A stretch of 64,000 nucleotides of DNA from Virgibacillus ndiopensis (GTDB lineage Bacteria > Bacillota > Bacilli > Bacillales > Amphibacillaceae): NCBI RefSeq assembly GCF_900187325.1, contig NZ_FZMZ01000006.1, forward strand, positions 310,001 through 374,000, read 5' to 3'. Below are positions 41,932-50,886 of this stretch, piece after piece (the first letter of the stretch is position 1; the number at the start of each line of letters is the position of its first letter). The notes under the pieces were generated by a model that was not told where the DNA came from, searched no databases, and saw only the letters and a list, made by a program, of their open reading frames with translations. A program made the position numbers and the translations under genes.

Positions 41932-42900
41932 ATGGAATTAAAGACAAAGACAAAAGAAGCTAGTTTGGAGCATTCGTTAACAGGCCGGGACTTTTTAACT
42001 CTTGATGACTACAATGAGGAAGAACTCAGTTATTTATTACAGCTGGCAACTTACTTGAAAAACGCACGAAAAGCAGGAAAGAATGTGCAGCCATTAAAAG
42101 GAAAAACACTCGGTATGATTTTTGAAAAATCATCTACTAGAACACGTGTCTCTTTTGAAGTAGGTATTTTTCAACTGGGTGGTACGGGACTATTTTTGAG
42201 TAAAAACGATATTCAGATGGGAAGAGGCGAACCAATTGCAGATACAGCCAAAGTTTTGTCTGGCTATTTGGATGGTATAATGATCCGTACCTTTTCACAA
42301 GCAGTAGTAGAGGAATTGGCTGAAAATGCAAGTATTCCAGTTATTAATGGATTAACGGATACGTATCACCCATGTCAGGTGTTAGCTGATATACAAACGA
42401 TCCAGGAAATAAAAGGAGGACTCAAGGGGGTGAAAATTGCTTATATTGGAGATGGGAACAATATGGCAAATTCCTTAATGCTTGGGTCAGCCGTTATGGG
42501 TATGGACATAAGCGTCGCAGCCCCCACAGGGTATCAGCCAGATCCGAGTATCACGCGAAAAGCAATTTCCATTGCTAATGACCATGGAAGCAAAGTGGAA
42601 GTAACATCTAATCCGCAAATCGCAGTTGACCAGGCAGATGTCATTTATACGGATGTATGGGCAAGTATGGGGCAGGAAAGTGAACAAATGGTTCGGGAGC
42701 AATTGTTTTCAACGTACCAAGTAAATAGGGATTTATGTTCGCTGGCAAAAAAGGATGCCATCTTTATGCATTGTTTGCCTGCACATAGAGGAGAGGAAGT
42801 TATAGCAGAAATTATTGACGGAAAGCGATCGGTTGTTTTTCAGCAGGCAGAAAACAGACTGCATGCCCAAAAAGCATTAATGCTCGCTTTGATGGGATAG
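41932..42900 (+). CDS. argF: Ornithine carbamoyltransferase
   Basis: 322 residues with the carbamoyl-phosphate motif SSTRTRVSFE (about 63-72), DTYHPCQVLAD (about 143-153) and the ornithine-binding HCLPAHRGEEV (about 283-293). It converts ornithine and carbamoyl phosphate to citrulline. An N-terminal extension of about 20 residues (KTKTKEASLEHSLTGRDF) precedes the usual start. The ATG follows the carB stop with no gap, so the three genes are one translationally coupled operon. The rest of the ornithine pathway (argCJBD) is not here. Confidence 0.96.
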   Translation: MELKTKTKEASLEHSLTGRDFLTLDDYNEEELSYLLQLATYLKNARKAGKNVQPLKGKTLGMIFEKSSTRTRVSFEVGIFQLGGTGLFLSKNDIQMGRGEPIADTAKVLSGYLDGIMIRTFSQAVVEELAENASIPVINGLTDTYHPCQVLADIQTIQEIKGGLKGVKIAYIGDGNNMANSLMLGSAVMGMDISVAAPTGYQPDPSITRKAISIANDHGSKVEVTSNPQIAVDQADVIYTDVWASMGQESEQMVREQLFSTYQVNRDLCSLAKKDAIFMHCLPAHRGEEVIAEIIDGKRSVVFQQAENRLHAQKALMLALMG

Positions 42901-43053
42901 GTGACTGAGAAGGCGGTGAAGTGGTTGAGCATGCCAATCCACCTCCATTCACAGCAATCATAAATTAATATAAACTTTTTTTCATTTATTTAACTGTTTT
43001 GGGAAATGATATTAAATGCAAACATATTTAACAACAGGAAGGAAGATAACTAG
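42901..43053. other. Intergenic region after argF
   Basis: Imperfect inverted repeats (GTGAAGTGG / CCACCTCCATTCAC) without a T-run; no convincing terminator. An A/T-rich stretch that may hold the promoter of the repeat-protein gene. Confidence 0.4.
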
Positions 43054-43812
43054 ATGAAAAAAGGTTTATTTGTTGTATTAGCATTTTCGCTAGCATTCGC
43101 TATACAGGCGCCAGCCGTATTTGCTGATTTTTACCATGGACATGTTCAAGGCGCACATCAAGGTCAAATGCATGGGAAGCATGGAAACAAGGGGGCTTTT
43201 CACAAAAGTGAAGCATTCATAAAATTGCAGGCAAAGGAATTGGGGATTGAAACAGAAGGTAAGGACATTGAGACATTAGCGAAAGAGGTTTATGAGGCAA
43301 AAGTAAAAAAGGCTGCACAGGAACTTGGAATTAAGGCTGAAGGAAAAGACATAGACGAGTTGGCAAAAGAAGTGCATCATGAAAAGGTCAAGCAAAAGGC
43401 GAAAGAGCTAGGTATCAAATCGGAAGGCAAGGATCCCGATGCGCTAGCCAAGGAAGTCTATGAGGCACAGCTTAAGCGGAAAGCGGAAGAATTAGGAATC
43501 TCTACAGAGGGAAAAGATGTAGAATCACTAAAAAAAGCTATATTTGAACATTACATTAATAAGGAAGCAGATAAATTGGGCATTGAAACAGAGGGGAAAG
43601 ATTATTATTCATTAGCAAAAGAGGTTCAAGAGAAGAAAATTATGCAATCGGCTGAAAAGTTAGGGATTGATACGAAGGACAAGAATGCGCAGCAATTGTT
43701 AGATGAGATTATTACCGATCATGCTGAAGAGGCAAAAGAAAAAGGGCTATTCCCTTTTGAAGGCATGAAAATGAAGCATTCATTTCACGGTGTTTTTGAA
43801 TATATAGATTAA
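43054..43812 (+). CDS. Secreted protein with six exact 28-residue helical repeats and a His-rich N-terminus
   Basis: 252 residues: signal peptide (1-24, cleavage after FA or ADF), a His/Gly-rich segment (26-50, HGHVQGAHQGQMHGKHGNKG), then six units with Leu-Gly-Ile at 63, 91, 119, 147, 175 and 203, an unbroken period of 28. The consensus is AKELGIxTEGKDxExLAKEVYEAKxKxK: a short helix, an extended GKD loop and a longer helix. This resembles a SAP/HeH-type helix-extended-loop-helix unit. A C-terminal MKMKHSFHGVFEYID follows. Exported and possibly metal-binding; function unknown. Monocistronic behind ACAGGAAGG. Confidence 0.85.
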   Translation: MKKGLFVVLAFSLAFAIQAPAVFADFYHGHVQGAHQGQMHGKHGNKGAFHKSEAFIKLQAKELGIETEGKDIETLAKEVYEAKVKKAAQELGIKAEGKDIDELAKEVHHEKVKQKAKELGIKSEGKDPDALAKEVYEAQLKRKAEELGISTEGKDVESLKKAIFEHYINKEADKLGIETEGKDYYSLAKEVQEKKIMQSAEKLGIDTKDKNAQQLLDEIITDHAEEAKEKGLFPFEGMKMKHSFHGVFEYID

Positions 43813-43934
43813 TTGAGCAATCCTTGATGGTGTGGCTAGACCGGAAACATAGGCTAAACTTAATGATGACGTATAACTTTTCAACTTTTATTTTGTGTTT
43901 GACGTTACTGGGGCAGAACCTTATAAAAATGAAT

Positions 43935-43986
43935 AAACCGCATGAAATCAAAATTTAAAAACCTTGATTTCATGCGGTTTTATTTT
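43935..43986. terminator. Strong bidirectional-type hairpin
   Basis: AAACCGCATGAAATCAA (43935-43951) pairs perfectly over 17 bp with 43964-43980, followed by a TATTTTT tail. Confidence 0.9.
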
Positions 43987-44152
43987 TACAATTTGTACTA
44001 AAATCAATGAGTTATCAACTTATCCCACAGCTTCGTTTTATTTTCCTTATTTATATTCAGTTATGGTTTATTCCAGAGTTCCAGTATGTCACATTGTAAT
44101 ACCGAAGTATGAATGGTTAAATAGTAAGAGAGCCAGTAGGAGAGGTGGTTGT

Positions 44153-44566
44153 ATGCAAAAACTTGGAATTTATATTTTAGCAACGATTATCTCTTTTATA
44201 GGGGGAATTTATGCTTTTGTCTTTACCTTTAATCTATTAGGGTATTCATTAAGTAATGGAGACATAGGTTTTCTTGTTGTTTGGATTAGCCCAGCTTTTT
44301 TGATAACTATCCCACTATACCTACTGGTTATAAATGAGATAGATGAGAAATTTAATAAATTAAAATTTATATTATATCCATTATGCTGTATGTTACTCTT
44401 TATTCTGCCATCCTTCGTAATTGTATTATTTTTAGGTGGAGCCCAATTTTTCTTGCCAGAATCTATATCGATATATTCGTTATTCATAACGGCAGGATTA
44501 ATATTTGGGACATGTAATTGGATAATAAAAAAGTTATTTTCTAAAAATGACTTAAACAAAAATTAA
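44153..44566 (+). CDS. Four-helix membrane protein, unknown
   Basis: 137 residues from ATG 44153, preceded by GGAGAGGTGG. Four hydrophobic segments: LGIYILATIISFIGGIYAFV, FLVVWISPAFLITIPLYLLV, FILYPLCCMLLFILPSFVIV and YSLFITAGLIFGTCNWIIK, joined by short loops (NEIDEKFNKLK). No family recognised, and no operon partner. The frame is open upstream to 43964, but only this start has a ribosome site. Confidence 0.7.
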   Translation: MQKLGIYILATIISFIGGIYAFVFTFNLLGYSLSNGDIGFLVVWISPAFLITIPLYLLVINEIDEKFNKLKFILYPLCCMLLFILPSFVIVLFLGGAQFFLPESISIYSLFITAGLIFGTCNWIIKKLFSKNDLNKN

Positions 44567-44584
44567 TAATATGGACTTGGTATT

Positions 44585-44740
44585 TTATTGCTTTCTGCCC
44601 CGAAGCCCGTATACACTACGCCTTCCGGGGGTGGCTGTAGAGCATTAAGTTACAGCGCAGTTTGTTTCAACTATTAAATAAGATCCAACATCTGAAAAAG
44701 CACTAATCTTCTAGAAACGGCCTTTTTTAAGTGCAGGTTT
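44585..44740 (+). repeat. Degenerate dispersed intergenic element, copy A
   Basis: 44669-44722 aligns with 61324-61374: ACTATTAAAtAAGATcCAACA, then GAAAAAG, then AAACGGCCT, differing at scattered positions. The left part is G+C-richer (GCCCCGAAGCCCG, CCTTCCGGGGGTGGC). No reading frame. Probably an old intergenic repeat. Confidence 0.5.
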
Positions 44741-44780
44741 GTGTGAAAAAGTGTAAGTTAAAGCTTACTCAAAATAGTGG

Positions 44781-44820
44781 ACAAGCGCATGCTCTTGTGG
44801 AACATGCGCTTGTTCTTTTA
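44781..44820. terminator. Bidirectional terminator
   Basis: ACAAGCGCATG (44781-44791) pairs perfectly with CATGCGCTTGT (44803-44813), followed by TCTTTTA. On the minus strand it follows the SDR gene. Confidence 0.85.
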
Positions 44821-44824
44821 TGTA

Positions 44825-45586
44825 CTAGAAATCAGGACTATTAGCAGAAAAATTATCCCATGCCTTTCTTGCACCTTGTTTTAATTCCTTTTGTGATGCT
44901 TTCAAACGTTCTTTCGATTCACGATAACCTATTTCTAAATCACCTTTTTTCAGCCCTTCAAACACTGAATCAGCAAAGTCATCTAGCGGTGCACCAAATG
45001 TATGTACACCCACGCCTCCAAGATCAGTGTTAATAGCTGTTGGGAATATCTCAATCACCTCTACATTGTGCTTTTCCAGTTGTAGCCTAAGTGAGATAGA
45101 AAAGGAGTGAATAGCTGCTTTAGTTGCACTATACACGGGAACCCATACACCTGGTGTGAGTGCCAAACCAGAAGAAACATTGATAATAGCGGAATTATCT
45201 TGATTGGCTAATAAGGGAGCAAACAGCATAGAAAGATGGATCGGACCATCAACATTAATAGAGATTTCTTTTTGATAATCGCTCCAATTATCTGCGGCGT
45301 TCATTATGTTAGCCCTTTGCTGTATTCCGGCATTATTGACCAGTACGTTTAAAGTTGGAAATTTGCCTTTAATCCATTTAACTAAAGAAATGCGGTCTTT
45401 TTCCTGTGATACATCACAAACCCTTATATGAAGCTTAGGAAATTTGCTCTTTGCTTCCTCAAGTTTCTCTTTTCGACGCCCTATAATAATCACTTGGTTA
45501 TCATTGTTTAAAAAGCGTTCGGCAAAAGCAAGACCGATGCCAGAAGCTCCTCCAGTAATTAATATTGTATTACCTGATAATTTCAT
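44825..45586 (-). CDS. Short-chain dehydrogenase, DltE-like
   Basis: 253 residues from ATG 45586, which has AAGGAGG eight bases upstream; an earlier ATG at 45634 lacks one. Cofactor motif TGGASGIGLAFAERF (about 10-24), NNAGIQQRANIMNA (about 88), Ser of INVSSGLALTPG (about 138), YSATKAAIHSFSISLRLQLEK (catalytic Tyr/Lys, about 153-157) and VEVIEIFPTAINTDLGG. The pattern is close to B. subtilis DltE, but no dlt operon is nearby, so its substrate is unknown. Confidence 0.88.
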   Translation of the reverse strand: MKLSGNTILITGGASGIGLAFAERFLNNDNQVIIIGRRKEKLEEAKSKFPKLHIRVCDVSQEKDRISLVKWIKGKFPTLNVLVNNAGIQQRANIMNAADNWSDYQKEISINVDGPIHLSMLFAPLLANQDNSAIINVSSGLALTPGVWVPVYSATKAAIHSFSISLRLQLEKHNVEVIEIFPTAINTDLGGVGVHTFGAPLDDFADSVFEGLKKGDLEIGYRESKERLKASQKELKQGARKAWDNFSANSPDF

Positions 45587-45751
45587 GTGGTGCCTCCTTT
45601 CTAGAATTTGTTTTACCATATTAACATACATCATTAATCGTTATGTTATCCTAACCTCTTTAATTGTACAGCAATTTTTAAGGATTTATTGTTATTACGT
45701 AGAATAACTATATAGAAGAGACCGAAAAATGAATAAAAAGGGGGAATCTCT

Positions 45752-45955
45752 ATGAGTGAAAAAGCACGAATAAAAGTAAACGATAATGGTTCATTAAGAA
45801 TTACAGGAGAAGTGGAGCTGATTGATGCTGAAGGGAATGGTTTTCAAACGAAAAAAAGCTTTTCTCTATGCCGATGTGGGCATTCATCAAACAAGCCCTT
45901 TTGTGATGGGACACATAGAAAGGTAGGTTTTGAGAGTAGGCCGAGAGCGAAGTGA
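45752..45955 (+). CDS. CDGSH-type iron-sulfur protein
   Basis: 67 residues. The C-terminal half carries CRCGHSSNKPFCDGTHRKVGF (three Cys and one His in CxC-x(8)-CDGTH spacing), the ligand set of a [2Fe-2S] CDGSH cluster. These small proteins act in redox or iron-sulfur sensing. AAGGGGG precedes ATG 45752. It is flanked by a divergent SDR gene and ends at its own hairpin. Confidence 0.9.
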   Translation: MSEKARIKVNDNGSLRITGEVELIDAEGNGFQTKKSFSLCRCGHSSNKPFCDGTHRKVGFESRPRAK

Positions 45956-45984
45956 TGTATTGTAATTGCACATAAAGTAGCTAA

Positions 45985-46024
45985 AGACATAAAAATGGTA
46001 TTTTTCTATGCTATTTTTATGTCT
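45985..46024 (+). terminator. Terminator of the CDGSH gene
   Basis: AGACATAAAAAT (45985-45996) pairs with ATTTTTATGTCT (46013-46024). Confidence 0.75.
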
Positions 46025-46242
46025 ACATTTCTAAACATAAAAGTAAGCATTAATTGGTTAGTAAAGCGTAAGTAGGCATGACGTTGTGCAGGTTATCACT
46101 GTTGAGATTGAAAGAATACCAAGGCTTGATTCATACGTATCGAAGCCGCTAGATTATTGTGGATAGCTGCATGATACAAATGGTGTTAGCAGCTATCTAT
46201 AAAAGTTTTCCAAAGAAATCTGATTATTTTTATGAAAACTAT
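46025..46242. other. Leader region of argGH
   Basis: No gene. A 9-bp hairpin GATAGCTGC (46162-46170) / GCAGCTATC (46189-46197) has no T-run, and no T-box or riboswitch core was recognised. Confidence 0.45.
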
Positions 46243-46276
46243 TGAATTATTATACATTGTAATGCATAATAATTCA
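46243..46276 (+). promoter_or_regulatory. Pair of ArgR boxes upstream of argG
   Basis: TGAATTATTATACA (46243-46256) and TGCATAATAATTCA (46263-46276), centred 20 bp apart. The second is identical to 37463-37476 at the car operon. Consistent with arginine repression by ArgR/AhrC. Confidence 0.85.
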
Positions 46277-46320
46277 TAATAATAAAATTCAGAATCAAAC
46301 TGAAAAAGGGAGAGATTTCT

Positions 46321-47580
46321 TTGGGAAAAGAAAAAATCGTATTAGCTTATTCTGGAGGTCTTGATACTTCCGTTGCTGTTAAATGGTTACAGGATAATTA
46401 TAATTATGATGTAATTGCCGTTGCCCTCGATGTTGGAGAGGGAAAGGATTTGGAATTTGTTAAAAATAAAGCCCTTGATGTTGGTGCTGTGAAATCATAC
46501 GTAATTGATGCGAAATCATTGTATGCGAATGAATATGTATTACCGGCTTTACAATCTAATCTATTGTATGAAGGAAAATATCCATTAATTTCAGCATTGT
46601 CACGGCCGTTGATTGCAAAAGTTCTTGTTGATATTGCCGAAGCAGAAGGTGCAACAGCGGTAGCACATGGATGTACGGGAAAAGGCAATGACCAGGTGAG
46701 ATTTGATGTTGCTTTTACTGCATTAAATCCAAATTTGAAAATTGTTGCCCCGGTAAGGGAATGGGCAATGTCAAGAGAAGAAGAAATCGCGTATGCCGAG
46801 GAAAATGGGATACCTGTTCCGATCAAAGTCGATAGTCCATATAGCATTGATCAGAATCTTTGGGGGCGTAGTAATGAGTGTGGAATTTTAGAAGATCCAT
46901 GGGAGGAAGCGCCAAAAGATGCGTACGACCTTACAGCAGATCCAATTGATGCACCTGATGCACCACAAGTGGTCCAGATTACATTTGATCAGGGTAAACC
47001 TGTCTCATTGGATGGAAAAGAACTGCCGCTTGAGGAACTTATTTTAACGTTAAATGAAATTGCCGGTAAACACGGGGTTGGCCGAATTGACCATGTGGAA
47101 AATCGCTTAGTTGGGATAAAGTCACGTGAGATTTATGAAGCGCCTGCAGCGTTGACGTTAATAGCTGCTCATCAGGAGCTAGAGGCACTTACTTTAACAA
47201 GAGAGGTTGCTGCATTCAAACCAATGATTGAGCAAAAGCTTGCCCAAACCGTTTATGATGGTCTTTGGTATTCACCGCTAACGAATGCTTTGATGGCCTT
47301 TATTGAGCAAACACAACAGTATGTATCTGGTACAGTGAAAGTAAAACTATACAAAGGTCATGCACAAGTAGTTGGTCGTGAATCAGCGCAATCTCTATAT
47401 GACTTTGACTTAGCTACGTATAAAGCGGATGATGCATTCGACCATGAAGCGGCATTAGGCTTTATTAAACTTTGGGGATTGCCAACAAAGGTTCATGCGT
47501 CTGTTAATCAAACCAATGTAAAAACGAAAAGCTCTATTGAAAAAGTGAATCTTCAATCGAAAGAAGCCGCAAAGCAATGA
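46321..47580 (+). CDS. argG: Argininosuccinate synthase
   Basis: 419 residues. N-terminal ATP-pyrophosphatase motif [16 protein letters not shown] (residues 8-23), then [30 protein letters not shown] (about 117-130) and [15 protein letters not shown], all typical of ArgG. It joins citrulline and aspartate. TTG 46321 is the start, with GGGAGAG seven bases upstream and no ATG nearby. Its stop overlaps the argH start (ATGA), so the two are translationally coupled. The C-terminal tail ([20 protein letters not shown]) is somewhat longer than usual. Confidence 0.97.
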   Translation: MGKEKIVLAYSGGLDTSVAVKWLQDNYNYDVIAVALDVGEGKDLEFVKNKALDVGAVKSYVIDAKSLYANEYVLPALQSNLLYEGKYPLISALSRPLIAKVLVDIAEAEGATAVAHGCTGKGNDQVRFDVAFTALNPNLKIVAPVREWAMSREEEIAYAEENGIPVPIKVDSPYSIDQNLWGRSNECGILEDPWEEAPKDAYDLTADPIDAPDAPQVVQITFDQGKPVSLDGKELPLEELILTLNEIAGKHGVGRIDHVENRLVGIKSREIYEAPAALTLIAAHQELEALTLTREVAAFKPMIEQKLAQTVYDGLWYSPLTNALMAFIEQTQQYVSGTVKVKLYKGHAQVVGRESAQSLYDFDLATYKADDAFDHEAALGFIKLWGLPTKVHASVNQTNVKTKSSIEKVNLQSKEAAKQ

Positions 47581-48995
47581 AACTATGGGGCGGAAGGTTT
47601 ACGAAACAAACAAATCAATTAGTAGATGAATACACAGCATCGATTCATTTTGATAAAAAATTAGTCCAGTACGATATCCAGGGAAGCTTGGCCCATGTAG
47701 AAATGCTTAAGGTATGCGGTATTATATCAGGGGAAGATGCAGCTACGATTGCTGAGGGGCTAAAATCAGTTGCCATAAAAGTGGAACACGGCGAAGCGGA
47801 ATTACTGGAAGAACATGAAGATATTCATATGAATGTAGAAAAGCTTTTAATCGAGGAAGTAGGACCAGTTGGAGGGAAGCTTCATACAGGCAGAAGCAGA
47901 AACGACCAGGTCGCACTGGATATGCGGTTATATTTACGTGATGCATTGGTGGAAATTAGTGAATTACTGATGGATGTTCAAAAGTCACTCTATAAGCAAG
48001 CTCAAAACAACCTGGATACTGTTCTACCTGGGTACACGCACCTACAGCGGGCGCAGCCTGTATTATTTGCACATCATATGATGGCTTATGTCTTCATGTT
48101 TCAACGTGATGTGGATAGACTTTTCGACAGCTATAAACGTGTGAACAAATCCCCACTAGGGGCAGGCGCTCTAGCTGGAACGACTTTTCCAATTGATCGT
48201 CATTTAGTTGCTGAAAAGCTTCATTTTGATGGTATTTGTGAAAATAGTTTAGATGCCGTTAGTGATCGTGATTTTGTCGTTGAATTTTTATCAAATGCAT
48301 CGTTAATTAGTATGCATCTGTCGAGATTGTGTGAGGAGCTTGTGCAATGGTCCAGTGCTGAGTTTAACTTTATTGAGCTGGATGATGCGTTTAGTACAGG
48401 TAGTAGTATGATGCCACAGAAAAAGAATCCTGATGTGGCAGAACTTGTACGAGGAAAGACTGGTCGTGTCTATGGTCATTTAATTGGCATGTTAACGACG
48501 TTGAAGGGGCTACCATTAGCCTATAATAAAGATATGCAGGAAGACAAAGAAGGCATGTTTGACACGGTAGAAACGTTGCGGGGAGCCTTGGCGTTGTTTG
48601 CTCCGATGATTGAAACAATGCATGTTAAAAAAGAAACGATGTATCAAGCTGTTAGCAAGGACTTTTCCAATGCAACAGATTTAGCTGATTATCTTGTCGG
48701 TAAAGGTATGCCGTTCAGAGAGTCGCACGCAGTAGTGGGGCAGGTAGTGTTGCATTGTATTGAACATGATAAATTCTTATTGGATCTGTCGATTGAGGAT
48801 TTTCAGGAATTTTCGGAGCTAGTTGAAGTGGATATCTTTGAAATACTTAGTCCAGAAGCGGTTGTGAATGCACGTGATGTAGCAGGCGGGACTGCGAAAG
48901 TAAGGGTTGAGGAGCAATTGAAAATGGTAGAGAGGTTATTTGAAAAGAATAGAGAATGGATTATTTCTCATACTGATTCAGGGATTCTAAATTGA
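47577..48995 (+). CDS. argH: Argininosuccinate lyase
   Basis: 472 residues, slightly longer than the usual ~460. N-terminal [20 protein letters not shown], the middle [17 protein letters not shown] (about 102-118) and [20 protein letters not shown] (about 147-166), and the fumarase-superfamily signature [20 protein letters not shown] (about 274-293, catalytic Ser) are complete. It cleaves argininosuccinate to arginine and fumarate. ATG 47577 overlaps the argG stop. Confidence 0.97.
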   Translation: MKLWGGRFTKQTNQLVDEYTASIHFDKKLVQYDIQGSLAHVEMLKVCGIISGEDAATIAEGLKSVAIKVEHGEAELLEEHEDIHMNVEKLLIEEVGPVGGKLHTGRSRNDQVALDMRLYLRDALVEISELLMDVQKSLYKQAQNNLDTVLPGYTHLQRAQPVLFAHHMMAYVFMFQRDVDRLFDSYKRVNKSPLGAGALAGTTFPIDRHLVAEKLHFDGICENSLDAVSDRDFVVEFLSNASLISMHLSRLCEELVQWSSAEFNFIELDDAFSTGSSMMPQKKNPDVAELVRGKTGRVYGHLIGMLTTLKGLPLAYNKDMQEDKEGMFDTVETLRGALALFAPMIETMHVKKETMYQAVSKDFSNATDLADYLVGKGMPFRESHAVVGQVVLHCIEHDKFLLDLSIEDFQEFSELVEVDIFEILSPEAVVNARDVAGGTAKVRVEEQLKMVERLFEKNREWIISHTDSGILN

Positions 48996-49014
48996 ACAAA
49001 AACAAAACTACAGG

Positions 49015-49052
49015 GCTGTTTACAAGTTGATTACTTAGTGACAGCTTTTTTT
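49015..49052 (+). terminator. Probable terminator of argGH
   Basis: GCTGT (49015-49019) pairs with ACAGC (49041-49045), with an inner AAGT/ACTT pairing, followed by seven Ts. Confidence 0.6.
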
Positions 49053-49235
49053 ATGGAGAAAATTAAAAAGGAAATTAGCTGTCGTAGGCAGAAACTATAC
49101 GTATAGAAAAAAATTACGTGAAAGTGAAGGAAACATATGAAAACAAGACTATTATATGTTTAGGCAAACGTAATTTAGCACCATTATTGGAAAAGAGTAT
49201 GTATATATATTCAAAATTAGATCGGAGGTTGTATT
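49053..49235. other. Gene-free stretch
   Basis: No gene. A 9-bp inverted repeat AAATTACGT (about 49111) / ACGTAATTT (about 49169) lies here, with no evident role. Confidence 0.4.
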
Positions 49236-49748
49236 ATGAATGTTACTGTTACTGACTATAATCAACAGTGGATTGAGAGATTTAAGGATGAAGCTAATAG
49301 ATTAAAAGAGATTTTTGGCAGTGAAATAGTTGAAATTCATCATTTTGGCAGTACTTCTGTTCCTGGAATAAAAGCTAAGCCGATTATTGACATTATGCCT
49401 CTAGTGAAGGATATTGAAAAAGTTGATTCGTTTAATCACGAGATGATAGCTCTTGGGTACGAGCCTTTAGGGGAATACGGCATCAAAGGAAGACGATATT
49501 TCCGAAAAGGCGGAGACAATAGGACACATCAAGTGCATATATTTCAATTAGATAACGATGATGAAGTTGACAGGCATTTAGCAGTAAGGGATTATCTGAG
49601 AAACCATCCCAAAGATGCCCAACAGTACGGAGATCTAAAAGAAAAACTTGCTAAGCAATTTCCTAATGATATTGAAGCTTATATGGATGGTAAGGATGAA
49701 TTTGTTAAAGAACTGGAAAGAAAGGCACTTGATTGGTATAAAAATTGA
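49236..49748 (+). CDS. GrpB/UPF0157-family nucleotidyltransferase-fold protein
   Basis: 170 residues. The signature EIHHFGSTSVPGIKAKPIIDIMPLV (about 33-57, with the GSTS and DI acidic positions of the nucleotidyltransferase fold) and RTHQVHIFQ, HLAVRDYLRNHPKDAQQYGDLKEKLAKQF follow the GrpB family. Biological substrate unknown in most members. GGAGG precedes ATG 49236. An acetyltransferase gene follows after 25 bases. Confidence 0.9.
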   Translation: MNVTVTDYNQQWIERFKDEANRLKEIFGSEIVEIHHFGSTSVPGIKAKPIIDIMPLVKDIEKVDSFNHEMIALGYEPLGEYGIKGRRYFRKGGDNRTHQVHIFQLDNDDEVDRHLAVRDYLRNHPKDAQQYGDLKEKLAKQFPNDIEAYMDGKDEFVKELERKALDWYKN

Positions 49749-49773
49749 TAAGATTACTGGAGGGTTAGATTAA

Positions 49774-50292
49774 ATGATCATCCGTGAAGCAACACTATCA
49801 GATGCAGAAGGAATAGCAAAAGTCCATGTGGATTGTTGGAGAACTACCTATAAAAGTATCATTTCCGATGACATTCTGAAAAACCTTTCCTATGAACAAA
49901 GAACCAATCTATGGATTAACAACATCACTAGAGAAGACAATTATATTTTCGTTGTAGAAAATGAAGATGGGAAGATTATTGGTTTTACTGACGGTGGAAG
50001 TGAAAAATCGGGGGAATATCCAGGTTATGATGGGGATGTTACTTCTATTTATATTTTGGAAGAATACCAGGGACAAGGTATTGGCAAAAAGTTATTGAAT
50101 AGGCTATTTGAAGAATTTGAGAGCCTTGATCTACATTCGGCAATTGTAAAGGTGTTAGAGAAAAATGGCTCGTATCGTTTTTATGAAGCTATGGGGGCTG
50201 AACGAGTAGTAGACAACAAGTTTGTTCAGATTGGAAGTGATAGATTGAAGTTATTGGTTTATGGATGGAGAAACCTTTACATGAATGCTTAG
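49774..50292 (+). CDS. GNAT-family acetyltransferase
   Basis: 172 residues: IIREATLSDAEGIAKVHVDCWRTTYKSIISDDIL, the acetyl-CoA loop YILEEYQGQGIGKKLLNRLFEEFE (about 91-114) and VLEKNGSYRFYEAMGAERV. A pattern common in N-acetyltransferases of Bacilli with unknown target. GGAGGG precedes the ATG. Probably cotranscribed with the GrpB gene. Confidence 0.9.
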   Translation: MIIREATLSDAEGIAKVHVDCWRTTYKSIISDDILKNLSYEQRTNLWINNITREDNYIFVVENEDGKIIGFTDGGSEKSGEYPGYDGDVTSIYILEEYQGQGIGKKLLNRLFEEFESLDLHSAIVKVLEKNGSYRFYEAMGAERVVDNKFVQIGSDRLKLLVYGWRNLYMNA

Positions 50293-50320
50293 CCCCTGTG
50301 AAAAGAAATTACACACTATA

Positions 50321-50713
50321 TTAAGGTCTTTTTTCCAATAAACGTATGAAGTTTCTTCTATAAAAATACAATAAATAACTATGCATAACAACAAGTAACA
50401 CTGCCAAAGGAAGTAACGAATGGTCTAGGAATAAGTGAAGCAACATAATGTTGATCACAATTGGGGACAATATGGCAAGTGCTAATGGGACAAAGCGATT
50501 AATTAATAATAAAACCCCACATAAAATCTCTATTGATTTTTCAACAGTTAGTAGATAATCAAACTCAAACAATGCCATTGCTTCGGGACTGGTTTCAATA
50601 AATGGATCTAGATTAAATAGGACAAAATAACCGTTAACTCCAGCAACGAGGAAAATAAAACCTAACAAATACCTTGAGATGTAAGAAAGAATTTTTGACA
50701 ATTTATTCACCAC
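50321..50713 (-). CDS. DoxX-like membrane protein
   Basis: 130 residues with four membrane segments: RYLLGFIFLVAGVNGYFVLF, SIEILCGVLLLINRFVPLAL, AILSPIVINIMLLHLFLDH and LLPLAVLLVVMHSYLLYFY. GFIFLVAGVNG and E-LCGVLL are DoxX-family features. Function unknown in most members. It is convergent with the GNAT gene. Confidence 0.85.
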   Translation of the reverse strand: MVNKLSKILSYISRYLLGFIFLVAGVNGYFVLFNLDPFIETSPEAMALFEFDYLLTVEKSIEILCGVLLLINRFVPLALAILSPIVINIMLLHLFLDHSLLPLAVLLVVMHSYLLYFYRRNFIRLLEKRP

Positions 50714-50764
50714 CTATTTGTTATTTTATGTGGATAGACATGGCATAATAACTTTTAATTAATA

Positions 50765-50808
50765 AAAGAAGTACACCAAAACATAGGGATTATTTGATGT
50801 ACTTCTTT
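50765..50808 (-). terminator. Terminator between FUSC and DoxX genes
   Basis: AAAGAAGTACA (50765-50775) pairs perfectly with TGTACTTCTTT (50798-50808), with an outer TTAAT/ATTAA pairing. On the minus strand it follows the FUSC gene. Confidence 0.75.
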
Positions 50809-50886
50809 GGTTAATAAAGCCCTTTTATATTTTCCTCATTAATTCCGTACCCGAAAGTATACACAAGCCTGCAATACAACTCCGTC

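Noticed and set aside
43964-44152. Upstream extension of the 4-TM protein gene
   Set aside because: It is open but overlaps the strong terminator, and only ATG 44153 has a ribosome site (GGAGAGGTGG).
46025-46242. T-box or other riboswitch before argG
   Set aside because: No T-box specifier or antiterminator core and no terminator hairpin; paired ArgR boxes explain the regulation.
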